Source: Bog-473 sp963817735
Lineage (GTDB): Bacteria > Actinomycetota > Acidimicrobiia > Acidimicrobiales > RAAP-2
NCBI GenBank assembly: GCA_963817735.1
Contig: CAWFPP010000009.1
Coordinates: 62,001 to 126,000, forward strand
Direction: 5' to 3'
DNA: 64,000 nucleotides
Positions 54,211 through 62,669 of this stretch are shown here, in pieces (the first letter of the stretch is position 1; the number at the start of each line of letters is the position of its first letter). A program made the position numbers and the translations under genes. The notes beneath the pieces were generated by a model. That model was not told the DNA's origin. It did no database searches and saw nothing but the letters and a program-made list of their open reading frames with translations.

Positions 54211-55479
54211 GTGGGTACGAGGCGCTTTGACGTGCTCGTCGTAGGTGCCGGACCGGGCGGAAGCACCGCGGCACTTGTGCTGGCGCGTGCCGGCGCGCAC
54301 GTCGCCCTGATCGACAAGGCGCGCTTCCCGCGAGACAAGGCCTGCGGCGATCTCGTCGGGCCGAGGGGGCTGCAGGTGCTGGCAGACCTTGACGTGCCCG
54401 AGCCTCCGGGTACGGACGTCGGCCACCTGGTCGTCATGGGCCCGAGCAACCGGACCGTCGTCCTCACCTGTATCGACGGGACCGCCTATCCCGGTCGGGG
54501 TCGGGTCGTGACCCGCGGTGTCTTTGACGACGCGCTGCGCGACGCCGCCCTCCGGGCCGGAGCGGTACCCGTCGAAGGCCGGGCCGGTATTCCGGTCTGG
54601 GCGGACGCTGACCTCGACGGCTTCCAGGTCGATGGCGGTGACACGCTCCACGCCGACTTCGTGATCGGGGCCGACGGGTCCACCAGTCACGTGGCCCACG
54701 TGGCCGCACTTGTCGAGGAGTCGAAAGTGCTGTGGGGTTTCGCGGTGCGGACCTACGTGGACCAACACGTCGAACACCCGGTGATCGCGCTGTGGGAGCA
54801 GAGCCGGTGGCAGGCCTTTCCGGGGTACGGCTGGCTCTTCCCGAGCCCCGGTGACGGCGCCAATCTCGGTGTGGGGATAGGGACCCTCGGAAATCGGCGA
54901 GGGGCGACACGAGCGGTGCGGGCGCTCCCCGCCTTCGTGGATCATCTGGTGCGCGTGGGACTGCTGGGCCGGAGCGCGGCACAACCGCTCTCCCGTCAAC
55001 TCGGTGGCTGGTTGAAGATGGGGATGGTTGGCACGGCGCCTGCCGCCGGAAGGGTGCTCTTGGTGGGCGATGCCGCCGGTCTCGTCAACCCGCTGCAAGG
55101 TGAGGGCATCGCGCAGGCCATGACCAGTGGGCGGTCTGCCGCGGAAGCCATCATCTGCAGCGGCGGAGGCGCTGCGGCGCATTACCGCCGCAGCCTTGCC
55201 CGATCGCACTTGCCGTATCAGCGCATTGCGGCCGCCGGCCACGCGGCCCTCGTCGGGCGCCCGCGTGCCGTCTCCGCCGTGGGACGGCTTCTCACCGCGC
55301 CGGTCATCGGGCGTGCCATGGCCGATGGATGGGGCGTTTTTTGGAACGAGCTCCTCGATGGCGCTGCGCCGGGAAGCCCCCGCCGCGTCGCGGCCATGAC
55401 GACCTGGCTCGGCCGCACGGCGACCCGGGCCAGCCGCGTCTCGCGGTGGTTCGACGCCCTCGCCGAAGACCGGCAATGA
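54211..55479 (+). CDS. Geranylgeranyl-reductase-family FAD oxidoreductase
   Basis: 422 residues. VLVVGAGPGGSTAALVLARAG is the FAD ADP-binding loop, RDKACGDLVGPRG the family's CG-D segment, and LVGDAAGLVNPLQGEGI the second FAD motif. Relatives saturate prenyl chains of lipids, quinones (MenJ) or chlorophyll side chains. AAAGGAG lies 5 nt before the GTG. It faces the methyltransferase/UbiA pair across a shared promoter region, so the three probably act on one isoprenoid product. Confidence 0.88.
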   Translation: MGTRRFDVLVVGAGPGGSTAALVLARAGAHVALIDKARFPRDKACGDLVGPRGLQVLADLDVPEPPGTDVGHLVVMGPSNRTVVLTCIDGTAYPGRGRVVTRGVFDDALRDAALRAGAVPVEGRAGIPVWADADLDGFQVDGGDTLHADFVIGADGSTSHVAHVAALVEESKVLWGFAVRTYVDQHVEHPVIALWEQSRWQAFPGYGWLFPSPGDGANLGVGIGTLGNRRGATRAVRALPAFVDHLVRVGLLGRSAAQPLSRQLGGWLKMGMVGTAPAAGRVLLVGDAAGLVNPLQGEGIAQAMTSGRSAAEAIICSGGGAAAHYRRSLARSHLPYQRIAAAGHAALVGRPRAVSAVGRLLTAPVIGRAMADGWGVFWNELLDGAAPGSPRRVAAMTTWLGRTATRASRVSRWFDALAEDRQ

Positions 55480-55497
55480 GTGGTGGTCGAAGCGAGG

Positions 55498-56289
55498 CTA
55501 CGAGGGCGACAGCCGCGCCACGGCATGGGTCAGCAGGTGCAGATCGCTCTGTCCCGGCAGCCGGTCGACCCGGCGGTCGATGCGCGCCAGGACATCGGCC
55601 CCCTTGTTCCCGTCGAACAGGTAGTTGACGAGGAACCCGACCTCGCGCTTGGGCATGACGCCCGAGCCGACGGGCCGCCACCAGTGCGACAAGGCGAAGC
55701 GCGTCAGCTTCTGTGCCTTCGGGCTGTCGGCCAGACGGCGCGTCGCCTCCGACGCGTAGAAGTCGATGTGACCGCCTTCCTGCTTCATGATCCGGCGCAG
55801 GATCTCGCGCAGTGTCGGGTGCCCGGCCGCCTCGGCCAGCCGGGAGTACCCGGCCTGGGTCGTCCATTCGTTGATGGCGCCCCACGTCATGTGCAGGGCG
55901 ATGAAGGCACGCCCGGCGAAGGCAGCCGAGGCGATGGTGCTGAGCGTGCTGGTCGCCTGGCGGCGGCGCCGCCCGTGCCGCAGCGCGGCGATCCGGGGCG
56001 CCCCCGCCTCCTCGCCATGGGCCTCGAGCACCTGCCCGATCGCCTCACCGTGCCACATCTCCTCGAACACCCAGCAGGAGAGGAAGGAGGTGACTGCGGG
56101 GTCTTGGTGCGCCGGCGTCAACAGGAGGTCGCGCAGATAGCACACGGTGTGGTGCTCGACGTCGTGCATGTAGCGCAACGAGCGCAACGCATCGGCCGGC
56201 AGTGGTTGGTCCCTGAAGTCGTCGAAGTCGATGCCGTCGAGGTCGAGGCGTCCCGCCCGGGTCTTGTAGGAGTCGATGGTGGTTCGCAT
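55498..56289 (-). CDS. Ferritin-like di-iron protein (acyl-ACP desaturase-related fold)
   Basis: 263 residues, mostly helical. FEEMWHGEAIGQVLEAHGEE gives E-x2-H, and MKQEGGHIDFYASEATRR the second E-x2-H; an earlier Glu (HDVEHHTVCYLRDLL) completes a plausible di-iron site. Relatives include acyl-carrier-protein desaturases and hydroxylases. It is convergent with the geranylgeranyl-reductase-like gene and divergent from the sigma factor by 87 bp. Substrate unknown; a lipid oxygenation step is possible. Confidence 0.75.
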   Translation of the reverse strand: MRTTIDSYKTRAGRLDLDGIDFDDFRDQPLPADALRSLRYMHDVEHHTVCYLRDLLLTPAHQDPAVTSFLSCWVFEEMWHGEAIGQVLEAHGEEAGAPRIAALRHGRRRRQATSTLSTIASAAFAGRAFIALHMTWGAINEWTTQAGYSRLAEAAGHPTLREILRRIMKQEGGHIDFYASEATRRLADSPKAQKLTRFALSHWWRPVGSGVMPKREVGFLVNYLFDGNKGADVLARIDRRVDRLPGQSDLHLLTHAVARLSPS

Positions 56290-56376
56290 GGCGCCTACTA
56301 TTCGGAACCCAGGCCAGGCCCGGATGGGCGAAATTCGGGGCATCCGAAGTGGGAAGCGGGTCCGAACAGGTACTAC

Positions 56377-56952
56377 ATGCCGAGTATCGACGAGGTGAGC
56401 GATGCCCAGCTGGTGACCTCCATCGCCCGCTACAGCGAGGTGGCCTTGGCCGAGGCCTACCGGCGCCACGGCGGTGCGGTCTTCGGATTGGCGAAGAGGG
56501 TCCTGAACAACCCGACGGACGCCGAGGACGTTACGCAGGAGGTCTTCTTGCGGCTGTGGAACCAGCCCGACCGCTTCGACGCGGCACGGGGCTCGCTGCG
56601 CTCCTTCCTGCTGGCCCAGGCGCACGGCCGGGCCGTCGATGCCGTGCGCTCCTCGAGCTCGCGGCGCCAGCGCGAGGCGCGCGACGCCCTGCGCACGGCG
56701 GAGGCCGCCTACGACATGCAGCGTGAGGTCTGGGACCTGGCCGTGGCCGATCAGGTCTCGCGCGCCATGGGCGAGCTGCCCGAGGAGGAGCGCCGGGCGA
56801 TCGAGCTGGCCTACTTCGACGGCCGCACCTATCGCGAGGTGGCGCAGCTGCTCGACCAGCCCGAAGGGACGGTCAAGAGCCGGATCCGCAACGGCATGCG
56901 GCGCATGCGGGCCGTGTTGGCGGACGCCGGAGTGCGGGGGGTCGACGCGTGA
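56377..56952 (+). CDS. ECF-type RNA polymerase sigma factor (SigK-like)
   Basis: 191 residues. Region 2 reads YRRHGGAVFGLAKRVLNNPTDAEDVTQEVFLRLW; region 4 reads LPEEERRAIELAYFDGRTYREVAQLLDQPEGTVKSRIRNG. It directs RNA polymerase to stress promoters. The anti-sigma gene overlaps its stop (GTGA), the normal arrangement for SigK/RskA-like pairs. The divergent ferritin-like gene is a possible target. Confidence 0.92.
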   Translation: MPSIDEVSDAQLVTSIARYSEVALAEAYRRHGGAVFGLAKRVLNNPTDAEDVTQEVFLRLWNQPDRFDAARGSLRSFLLAQAHGRAVDAVRSSSSRRQREARDALRTAEAAYDMQREVWDLAVADQVSRAMGELPEEERRAIELAYFDGRTYREVAQLLDQPEGTVKSRIRNGMRRMRAVLADAGVRGVDA

Positions 56953-57726
56953 TGTCGCACGACGAAGCCAGCGATCTTCTCGGGGCCTACGCGCTCGATG
57001 CCGTCGACGGTGACGAGCACAACGAGCTCGAAGCGCATCTCGAGACCTGCCCACGCTGTCGCGCCGAGCTCGACAGCCTGCGCGAGGTCGCAGCCGCCAT
57101 GGGCAACTCGGTCGAGCCCGTGCCCGAGGGGCTGTGGTCCCAGATCGCCCTGCGGCTGCCGGAGCGCCGGCAGGACGAGGAGCCGCCGCCGATGCCGCAT
57201 CTCGCCTCGGGGGCCCGGTCGCCCTTCCTGCCGCCGGCATCGGGCCCGTCCCGCCGGCGCCGCAATGTGGTCACCACCATCGGCGCCATCGCCGTGGCCG
57301 CCGCCGCCGTGGCGGTCGTCCTCGGCATCGGCCTGGTGCGGGCGGACAACAGGGTCTCCAACCTGCAAGCCACCCAGGCCGGGCCGGCGGCCGCGGTGAC
57401 GGCCGCGCTGCAGCGCGCCCGGGCACCGTGTGGTCTCGCTCGACTCGAGCACGAACGGGCAGCGGGCCGAGGTGGTCGTCCTGCCCTCGGGTCAGGGGTA
57501 CCTGGTCTCCTCGACGTTGCCGTCCCTGCCCGACGGCCGGACCTACCAGCTGTGGGCGACCGAGGGGGGTCGGCCGATCTCCCTCGGTCTGCTGGGTGGT
57601 TCGCCGGGCCGGGCCGCCTTCACCATGGCCGGATCGACGCGGCCGTCGCGCCTGAGCATCACGGCCGAACCGGCTGGTGGGTCCGTCGTCCCCACCGATC
57701 CGATCCTCGCCACCGGGACTGTCTGA
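56949..57726 (+). CDS. Anti-sigma factor, RskA-like with zinc-finger (frameshifted)
   Basis: About 258 residues. The cytoplasmic part has the anti-sigma zinc motif in HLETCPRCRAEL (H-x3-C-x2-C); one membrane helix (VTTIGAIAVAAAAVAVVLGI) follows, then the RskA C-terminal domain (GYLVSSTLPSLPDGRTYQLW). The last part is in another frame: near 57412-57420 CAGCGCGCCCGGG stands where CAGGCGCCCGGG would keep the frame. It should hold the sigma factor until a signal triggers proteolysis. If the shift is real the outer domain is lost and regulation altered. Confidence 0.8.
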
Positions 57727-57757
57727 CGCCGGCACGCAGCTGTTAGTTTCGCTCCTC

Positions 57758-58603
57758 ATGTCCGAGGAAGACGCACCCAAGCAGCGGAAGCCCATCGAGA
57801 TATTCGCCGAGGCCGAGCCCGTCAAGCTCGGCTCCATGCTGCTGACCCTGGTCGAGCCCCATCGGGGTCACGAGGTGGCCTACAACCGTTGGTACGAGCG
57901 GGACCACTTCTACTCCGGCTGCATGGTGGGCCCCTACAACTTCGCCGGGCGTCGTTACGTGGCCACGGCCGACCTGAAGGACCTCCGTGACCCGGACCCG
58001 TCGGCCATCACGGGGGAGCCTGGACGGGGTTCGTACATCTCCGCCTACTGGGTGCTCGACGGCTATTTCGACGTGTGGAACCGCTGGGCGCTGCGCCAGG
58101 TCAACGCGCTGCACGCGGCCGGCCGGATGTTCCAGGAGCGTGACCATGTGCACACGCTCCTCTACCACTACCAGTGGGAGCACCGGCGCGACGCCGACGG
58201 CGTCCCCGTGGAGCTGGCCCTCGATCACCCCTACCGTGGCTTCGTCACCGTCTTCATCGACCGCGACGACGCGGTGACCAACGAGGAGCTGTGGACGTGG
58301 CTGCGCACCGAGCACCTCCCCGCGCTGATGCCGGGGAGCGACGCCGATCTGGTTGCCGCCTTCACGCCTGTCGCTCTCGAGGTGGACGCGCCCGGCGACG
58401 TGCCGCGCGAGAAGGCCCGCGACAACCGCACGGTGCTGCTGTGGTTCCTTAACACCCCGCCCGAGGTGGCGTGGGAGCCCGTGATCGCGGAGCACCGGAG
58501 CCAGCTCGAGGCGGCGGGTAAGGGCACGGTGATCGCCGCGCTGCCGTTCATCCCGACCATCCCGGGCACCGACACGTACACCGACAAGCTCTGGGCCGAC
58601 TGA
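57758..58603 (+). CDS. Protein with two dimeric alpha-beta-barrel-like repeats, function unknown
   Basis: 281 residues. The first half (LTLVEPHRGHEVAYNRWYERDHF) and the second (TVFIDRDDAVTNEELWTWLRTEHLPALM) each look like a ferredoxin-like DABB unit with the W-x4-H pattern seen in EthD-like and monooxygenase-like proteins. RYVATADLKDLRDPDPS lies between strands. No catalytic metal site is evident. TAGTTT lies 8 nt before the ATG. It is soluble and cytoplasmic; neighbours do not reveal its role. Confidence 0.7.
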   Translation: MSEEDAPKQRKPIEIFAEAEPVKLGSMLLTLVEPHRGHEVAYNRWYERDHFYSGCMVGPYNFAGRRYVATADLKDLRDPDPSAITGEPGRGSYISAYWVLDGYFDVWNRWALRQVNALHAAGRMFQERDHVHTLLYHYQWEHRRDADGVPVELALDHPYRGFVTVFIDRDDAVTNEELWTWLRTEHLPALMPGSDADLVAAFTPVALEVDAPGDVPREKARDNRTVLLWFLNTPPEVAWEPVIAEHRSQLEAAGKGTVIAALPFIPTIPGTDTYTDKLWAD

Positions 58604-58630
58604 GGCGCCCGATCATGGTGGGCCGGCCCG

Positions 58631-59425
58631 TCAGTCGCGGGCCAGGATCTCCACGTGGGTGATCACGAAGACGGCGTCGTCCGACCCCGCCCAACGGAGG
58701 AACGCCTCGGCCATGCGCTCGAGCTCCTCGCGGTCGCTCAGCCCGTAGGCGACCGCCTGCTCGGCGAAGCGTGAGTAGCGCACCCGGTCGGCCCACAGCC
58801 CGCCCCACCAGGCCCGGGCCTCGGGGTCGGCGTAGGTCCACGTCGAGCTCGAGACATCCACGTCGGAGAACCCCGCCGCATGGGCGTGGCCGAGCAGGCG
58901 GGGCCCGATGCGCGCGTCGTGACCGTTGCGCTCCGTCACCGCGAAGTAGAGCTCCAGCCAGCGGTCCAGGACCGGGTCCGAGGGGGCCCAGGTGAAGGCT
59001 CCGTAGTCCGAGTCGCGGGCGGCCAGCACGCCCTCGGGATCGAGCACGCGGCGCAGCTCCACCAGGGCGGCGACCGGGTCGTCCAGGTGCTGAAGCACCT
59101 GGTGCACGTGGATCACATCGAACGAGGCGTCCGGGAAGCCGAGGGCGAACAGGTCCGCCACCTCGAAACGCAGGTTCTCCACGCCCAGCCCGCGGGAGTG
59201 CTCCTCGGCCTGGGCCACCACGTCGGCGGCGGCGTCGATCCCGACGACCTCGCCGGGCGCCACCAGCAGGGCCAGGTCGGACGTGATGGTCCCGGGCCCG
59301 CAGCCGACGTCGAGCAGGCGCTGACCCGGGCGCAGGTGGGGGAGCAGGTAGGCGCTCGAGTTCTCCGCGGTGCGCCAGGTGTGGCTGCGCAGCACCGACT
59401 CATGGTGCCCGTGCGTGTAGGTCAT
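58631..59425 (-). CDS. Class I SAM-dependent methyltransferase
   Basis: 264 residues. YLLPHLRPGQRLLDVGCGPGTITSDLA is motif I, VVGIDAAADVVAQAEEH motif II, and FDVIHVHQVLQHLDDPVAALVELRRVLDPEG the acidic loop and post-motif. The N-terminus (HHESVLRSHTWRTAENSSAY) is typical of actinobacterial family members acting on small molecules. Substrate unknown. Its ATG is 14 bp from the divergent glycosylase start. Confidence 0.88.
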   Translation of the reverse strand: MTYTHGHHESVLRSHTWRTAENSSAYLLPHLRPGQRLLDVGCGPGTITSDLALLVAPGEVVGIDAAADVVAQAEEHSRGLGVENLRFEVADLFALGFPDASFDVIHVHQVLQHLDDPVAALVELRRVLDPEGVLAARDSDYGAFTWAPSDPVLDRWLELYFAVTERNGHDARIGPRLLGHAHAAGFSDVDVSSSTWTYADPEARAWWGGLWADRVRYSRFAEQAVAYGLSDREELERMAEAFLRWAGSDDAVFVITHVEILARD

Positions 59426-59439
59426 GCGTACATTGTGGC

Positions 59440-60300
59440 GTGCCCGAAATGCCCGAGATGCAGGCGCTGTCCGAGCGCCTCGACGCCCTCCTCGAAGCGG
59501 CCACCCTCGAGCGGGCCGACCTGCTCGGGTTCTCGTCCCTCAAGACCTACGCACCGAGCCCCGACGATCTGCAGGGCCATCGGGTCGTCTCGGTCGGTCG
59601 CCGGGCCAAGTACCTCGTCTTCGCGTTCGATGACGGCAACCGGTTGGTGCTGCATCTGTCCCAGGCCGGCCGGCTCGATATCGAGGAGCCGCCGAAGAAG
59701 ACGAAGCCCCGGGGCGCCGTGGCCCGCTTCACGTTCACGACCGACGGCGCCACCCCGGCGACGATCGCCGTCCTCGTGCGCGAGTACGGCACGCAGCGCA
59801 AGGCCTCGTGGTGGGTGCTGGCACCGGGTGACGAGGGGCCGCTGGCCGGTCTCGGGCCCGAGGTGGGCAGCGATGCCTTCGCCGAGTTCATCCGCACCAG
59901 CGACTCCCGGCGCCATCTCACCACCGACCTGCGCGACCAGCACGTGGTGGCGGGCATCGGCCGGGGTTGGGGCGACGACATCTTGCACCGGGCCAAGCTG
60001 TCGCCTTTCGCATCGCTGCGGTCGCTGACGCCCGAGCAGCGTGAGGCCCTCCTGGCCGCCACCACCGACGTCCTGGCCGAGGCCCTCGAGCTCGAGCGCA
60101 CGCGGCAGGGCGGCCTGTCGGAGTCCAAGCTGGGCGGCCGCTTCAAGGTGCACAACCGCTTCGGTGAGCCCTGCCCGACCCCGTGTGGCGACACGCTCGA
60201 GCGGGTCTCGTTCGAGTCCTACGAGATGGCGTACTGCCCCACCTGCCAGACCGGCGGAAAGGTGCTGGCCGACCGCCGCATGTCGAAACTCCTCAAGTAG
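59440..60300 (+). CDS. Fpg/Nei-family DNA glycosylase/AP lyase
   Basis: 286 residues. The start is GTG-CCC-GAA, giving PEMPEMQALSERLD, aligned with the MPELPEVE of Fpg where the Pro is the nucleophile and Glu the catalytic acid. LHLSQAGRL and the helix-two-turn-helix with GIGRGWGDDILH follow. The C-terminal zinc finger is CPTPC-x16-CPTC, with three residues instead of two between the first Cys pair, then GGKVLADRRMSKLLK. It removes oxidised bases. TACATT 5 nt before the start suggests leaderless expression. Confidence 0.88.
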   Translation: MPEMPEMQALSERLDALLEAATLERADLLGFSSLKTYAPSPDDLQGHRVVSVGRRAKYLVFAFDDGNRLVLHLSQAGRLDIEEPPKKTKPRGAVARFTFTTDGATPATIAVLVREYGTQRKASWWVLAPGDEGPLAGLGPEVGSDAFAEFIRTSDSRRHLTTDLRDQHVVAGIGRGWGDDILHRAKLSPFASLRSLTPEQREALLAATTDVLAEALELERTRQGGLSESKLGGRFKVHNRFGEPCPTPCGDTLERVSFESYEMAYCPTCQTGGKVLADRRMSKLLK

Positions 60301-60322
60301 CCGACCGCGACGGACGCCGTCC

Positions 60323-60958
60323 CTAGTTCAGCTGCCGCACCACGGTCACGACCTTGCCGAAGATGGTGACCTCGTCGGGCCCGTCGAACACCATCGGCTG
60401 ATAGGCCGTGTTGGCCGGCGACAGCACGACGCGACCGCTCTTGCGGCTGAACGTCTTGACCGTGGCCTCGCCGTCGTTGATGCCGGCGACCACGACGTCG
60501 CCGTTGTTCGCCTCGGGCTGCTGGCGCACGACCACGTAGTCGCCGTCGAAGATCCCCGCGTCGATCATGGAGTCGCCCCGCACCCGCAGCATGAAGGACG
60601 GGCCGTTACCGGTGAACTGCGCCGGCATGGGCAGCAGTTCCTCGATGTTCTCCTCGGCGAGCACCCCGGTCCCGGCGGCCACCTCGCCCACCAGCGGGAC
60701 GTTGTGCACGGCCGATGCCGGAAGCCGCGAGGAGGTGTCGGGGTCGAAGTGGACCTGAATGGCCCGGGGCTTGCTCGGGTCCTTGGAGAGGTAACCCTCG
60801 CGCTGGAGCACGGCCAGGTGGGTGTGCACCGTGGCCGAGGAGGCCAGCCCGACCGCCTCACCGATCTCGCGCACCGAGGGCGGATAGCCACGGTCGCGCT
60901 GGCAGTCGGCGATGAAATTGAGGATCTGCAGACGCTTCCCGCTCAGGACCTCGGCCAT
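60323..60958 (-). CDS. lexA: LexA SOS repressor
   Basis: 211 residues. The winged helix (about 1-70) reads RGYPPSVREIGEAVGLASSATVHTHL; the self-cleavage site is Ala-Gly in GEVAAGTGVLAEE; the catalytic Ser is in VRGDSMIDAGIFDGD and Lys in GEATVKTFS. It represses DNA-damage genes until RecA filaments trigger cleavage. AAAGGAG lies 5 nt before the ATG. Two LexA boxes flank its promoter, giving autoregulation. recA is not in the window. Confidence 0.97.
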   Translation of the reverse strand: MAEVLSGKRLQILNFIADCQRDRGYPPSVREIGEAVGLASSATVHTHLAVLQREGYLSKDPSKPRAIQVHFDPDTSSRLPASAVHNVPLVGEVAAGTGVLAEENIEELLPMPAQFTGNGPSFMLRVRGDSMIDAGIFDGDYVVVRQQPEANNGDVVVAGINDGEATVKTFSRKSGRVVLSPANTAYQPMVFDGPDEVTIFGKVVTVVRQLN

Positions 60959-61008
60959 GGGGTCTCCTTTGGTGTCCACCCGGCCTTCCGCCGGGCCCCT
61001 CCCGGGGG

Positions 61009-61071
61009 CGAACATCCGTTCGTGAGGGACCAACATACCCAAGCGGCGGGGCCAAAGCAAACATCTGTTCG
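61009..61071 (-). promoter_or_regulatory. lexA promoter between two LexA boxes
   Basis: CGAACATCCGTTCG (61009-61022) is a perfect SOS box; CAAACATCTGTTCG (61058-61071) has one mismatch. Between them on the minus strand lie TTTGCT (61056-61061) and TATGTT (61032-61037), spaced by 18 bp as -35 and -10. Strong sign of autorepression. Confidence 0.85.
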
Positions 61072-61094
61072 CTCTCGAGCCCAACTCGAAACCG

Positions 61095-61433
61095 TCAGGG
61101 ATCGCCGGGGTAGGTCGTGGGCGCTGCGGCCGGACGCCCCGAATCGTGGAGGCTCGTCGCCTCCAGCCCGAGGTGGCAGCCCTTGGTCCAATCGGGGGGT
61201 GACGTGGTGCCCGGCGGGACGGCGTTGCAGTCGGTGGCCCAGGCGGACCTGACCGCGCTGTCCCATCCTTGCTGATACGACTTCGAGGATCTCGCTGACC
61301 CACAGCCCGTCAGACCCAGCGACAACCCGACCGAGGCCACCAACACCAGGGGACCAAAGAAACGGCCACGGGACGATTGGGAGGTTGTCGGGGCAGATCG
61401 GCCTCTTCGGAACGTCGTGCCTCCGGCATGCAT
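61095..61433 (-). CDS. Small lipoprotein, unknown
   Basis: 112 residues from the ATG at 61433. GPLVLVASVGLSLGLTGCGS is a lipoprotein signal with lipobox LTGC. The mature part (SYQQGWDSAVRSAWATDCN) is short, helical at first, and contains two more Cys. No family recognised. GGAGGG directly abuts the ATG, so the true start may be slightly upstream; the frame is open. It lies upstream of lexA on the same strand. Confidence 0.55.
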   Translation of the reverse strand: MHAGGTTFRRGRSAPTTSQSSRGRFFGPLVLVASVGLSLGLTGCGSARSSKSYQQGWDSAVRSAWATDCNAVPPGTTSPPDWTKGCHLGLEATSLHDSGRPAAAPTTYPGDP

Positions 61434-61590
61434 CCCTCCGTAATGCCGGTCCTCAATGTCCCCACGCTCGCAGCGTGGAAGGACCGGGCCCGAGGGGAAT
61501 CTCCCAACGTCCAATCAGTGAGGTCGTTCGTCACGGGGTCAATTGCACCGGTGTGTCTGGCAAAATGTGTGCCGCCTCGGAGGTGGGACG

Positions 61591-62142
61591 ATGCCGATGA
61601 ATTGGTGGCCGAGCGACGAGGCCGCAGGGGCGGTCATCGACAGTGCGGGGCCGTGGCCGTCGCCATCGCCCGTATCCAATGGCATCTGCGCGCCCTTCGA
61701 TGTCGACAGATACGACGGCCTTGCGGTGGTGGTCGGGTATGGCTGGAACCGCAAGGGACGAGAGGTGCTGGGTTCGGACGAGTTTCAACAAGATGCATCC
61801 GGCAAGTGGGAGCACCTGACGGGCGGCGGTGCCGGCTGGTCGTTCGGGCAGCGTTGGGACATCCAAGAAGCAAGAGAAGACCTGCACTTTCGGATGGGGG
61901 GCTCATCCGGGAAATCGCCATTCGACGATCGACGCGAGTTCTCCTTCGCGGTGTTCATGTGCGGCCCGGCGGTTGCGACCGTCGAAGTTGTCCGGCGGCA
62001 CGCGACCAGAATTGCCGATGTCAGCGCTGGACCCGGCTGGCTCGCCGTCCTTTGGACTCCAGCCGACGGAGCCACGGTCACCGCCTACACCGCAGTCGGG
62101 CAGCGGTCTTTCCGTTGGACCTCACCGAGCACGGTCGCCTGA
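61591..62142 (+). CDS. Hypothetical protein, unknown
   Basis: 183 residues. GGAGG lies 8 nt before the ATG, which decides this start over an upstream open frame. The sequence is Trp- and Gly-rich (MPMNWWPSDEAAGAV, GGGAGWSFGQRWDIQE) with a hydrophobic C-terminal beta-rich part (GPGWLAVLWTPADGATVTAY). No signal peptide or known motif. Codon usage is a little less GC3-biased than the housekeeping genes, in keeping with an accessory region. Divergent from the lipoprotein next to lexA. Confidence 0.55.
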   Translation: MPMNWWPSDEAAGAVIDSAGPWPSPSPVSNGICAPFDVDRYDGLAVVVGYGWNRKGREVLGSDEFQQDASGKWEHLTGGGAGWSFGQRWDIQEAREDLHFRMGGSSGKSPFDDRREFSFAVFMCGPAVATVEVVRRHATRIADVSAGPGWLAVLWTPADGATVTAYTAVGQRSFRWTSPSTVA

Positions 62143-62210
62143 GAGAGAAGACGTCGCAGAACGGCTGTGCGCTCGCCCGGTTCCTCCGCAACAGGCATCC
62201 AAGGCTGTCC

Positions 62211-62624
62211 TCAAGGTTCGCGAGGCTGGCCGGCCGCGAGGCGCCGGTCGATCTCCATGCCCATGATCTTGCACTCGTCGAGCGGATGGTCATACCGGCA
62301 CATCAGCGCGCCCTCCAGATAGCGCCGGGCGCGCTGTAGCCGGTCGATCTCGTCCGAGAGTGCGGTGAGGCGCTCGGATGCGATCGCTTTCCACTGCGCC
62401 ATGGTTTCGGCATGGAGGAGGCCGCCGATGTCATCGAGGGAAAGCCCGGCGTCCTGGAGCATGCCGATGAAGATCAGCCTCCGTATCGTCTCTGAGGCGT
62501 ATCTTCGCTGTCCCGAGCTTCTGGCGTCAGGTGTCAAGAGGCCCCGTCGCTCGTAGTAGCGCACGGCCGAGGTTGCGACGCCGGCCCGGGCTGCGACCTC
62601 ACCGATCGAGACGAGTTCATCCAC
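62211..62624 (-). CDS. MerR-family transcriptional regulator
   Basis: 137 residues. SIGEVAARAGVATSAVRYYERRGLL is the winged-helix start and the RRLIFIGMLQDAGLSLDDI helix leads to the coiled-coil dimer region. The C-terminal MCRYDHPLDECKIMG has two Cys and a His that might sense a metal or thiol. The GTG at 62624 has no Shine-Dalgarno; a TTGACA on its strand lies about 30 nt upstream within the dyad. It diverges from a methyltransferase gene with a long dyad between them, the expected MerR target. Confidence 0.85.
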   Translation of the reverse strand: MDELVSIGEVAARAGVATSAVRYYERRGLLTPDARSSGQRRYASETIRRLIFIGMLQDAGLSLDDIGGLLHAETMAQWKAIASERLTALSDEIDRLQRARRYLEGALMCRYDHPLDECKIMGMEIDRRLAAGQPREP

Positions 62625-62631
62625 CCGACCA

Positions 62632-62661
62632 CTTGACTTGAAGTCGGGTTCAACTGTCAAG
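62632..62661. promoter_or_regulatory. 30-bp dyad between merR-like and methyltransferase genes
   Basis: Outer arms CTTGAC (62632-62637) and GTCAAG (62656-62661) and inner arms TTGAA (62638-62642) and TTCAA (62649-62653) are inverted repeats. The region includes TTGACT on the plus strand and TTGACA on the minus strand. This is the kind of site a MerR dimer binds between -35 and -10. Confidence 0.7.
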
Positions 62662-62669
62662 CTCCACGT

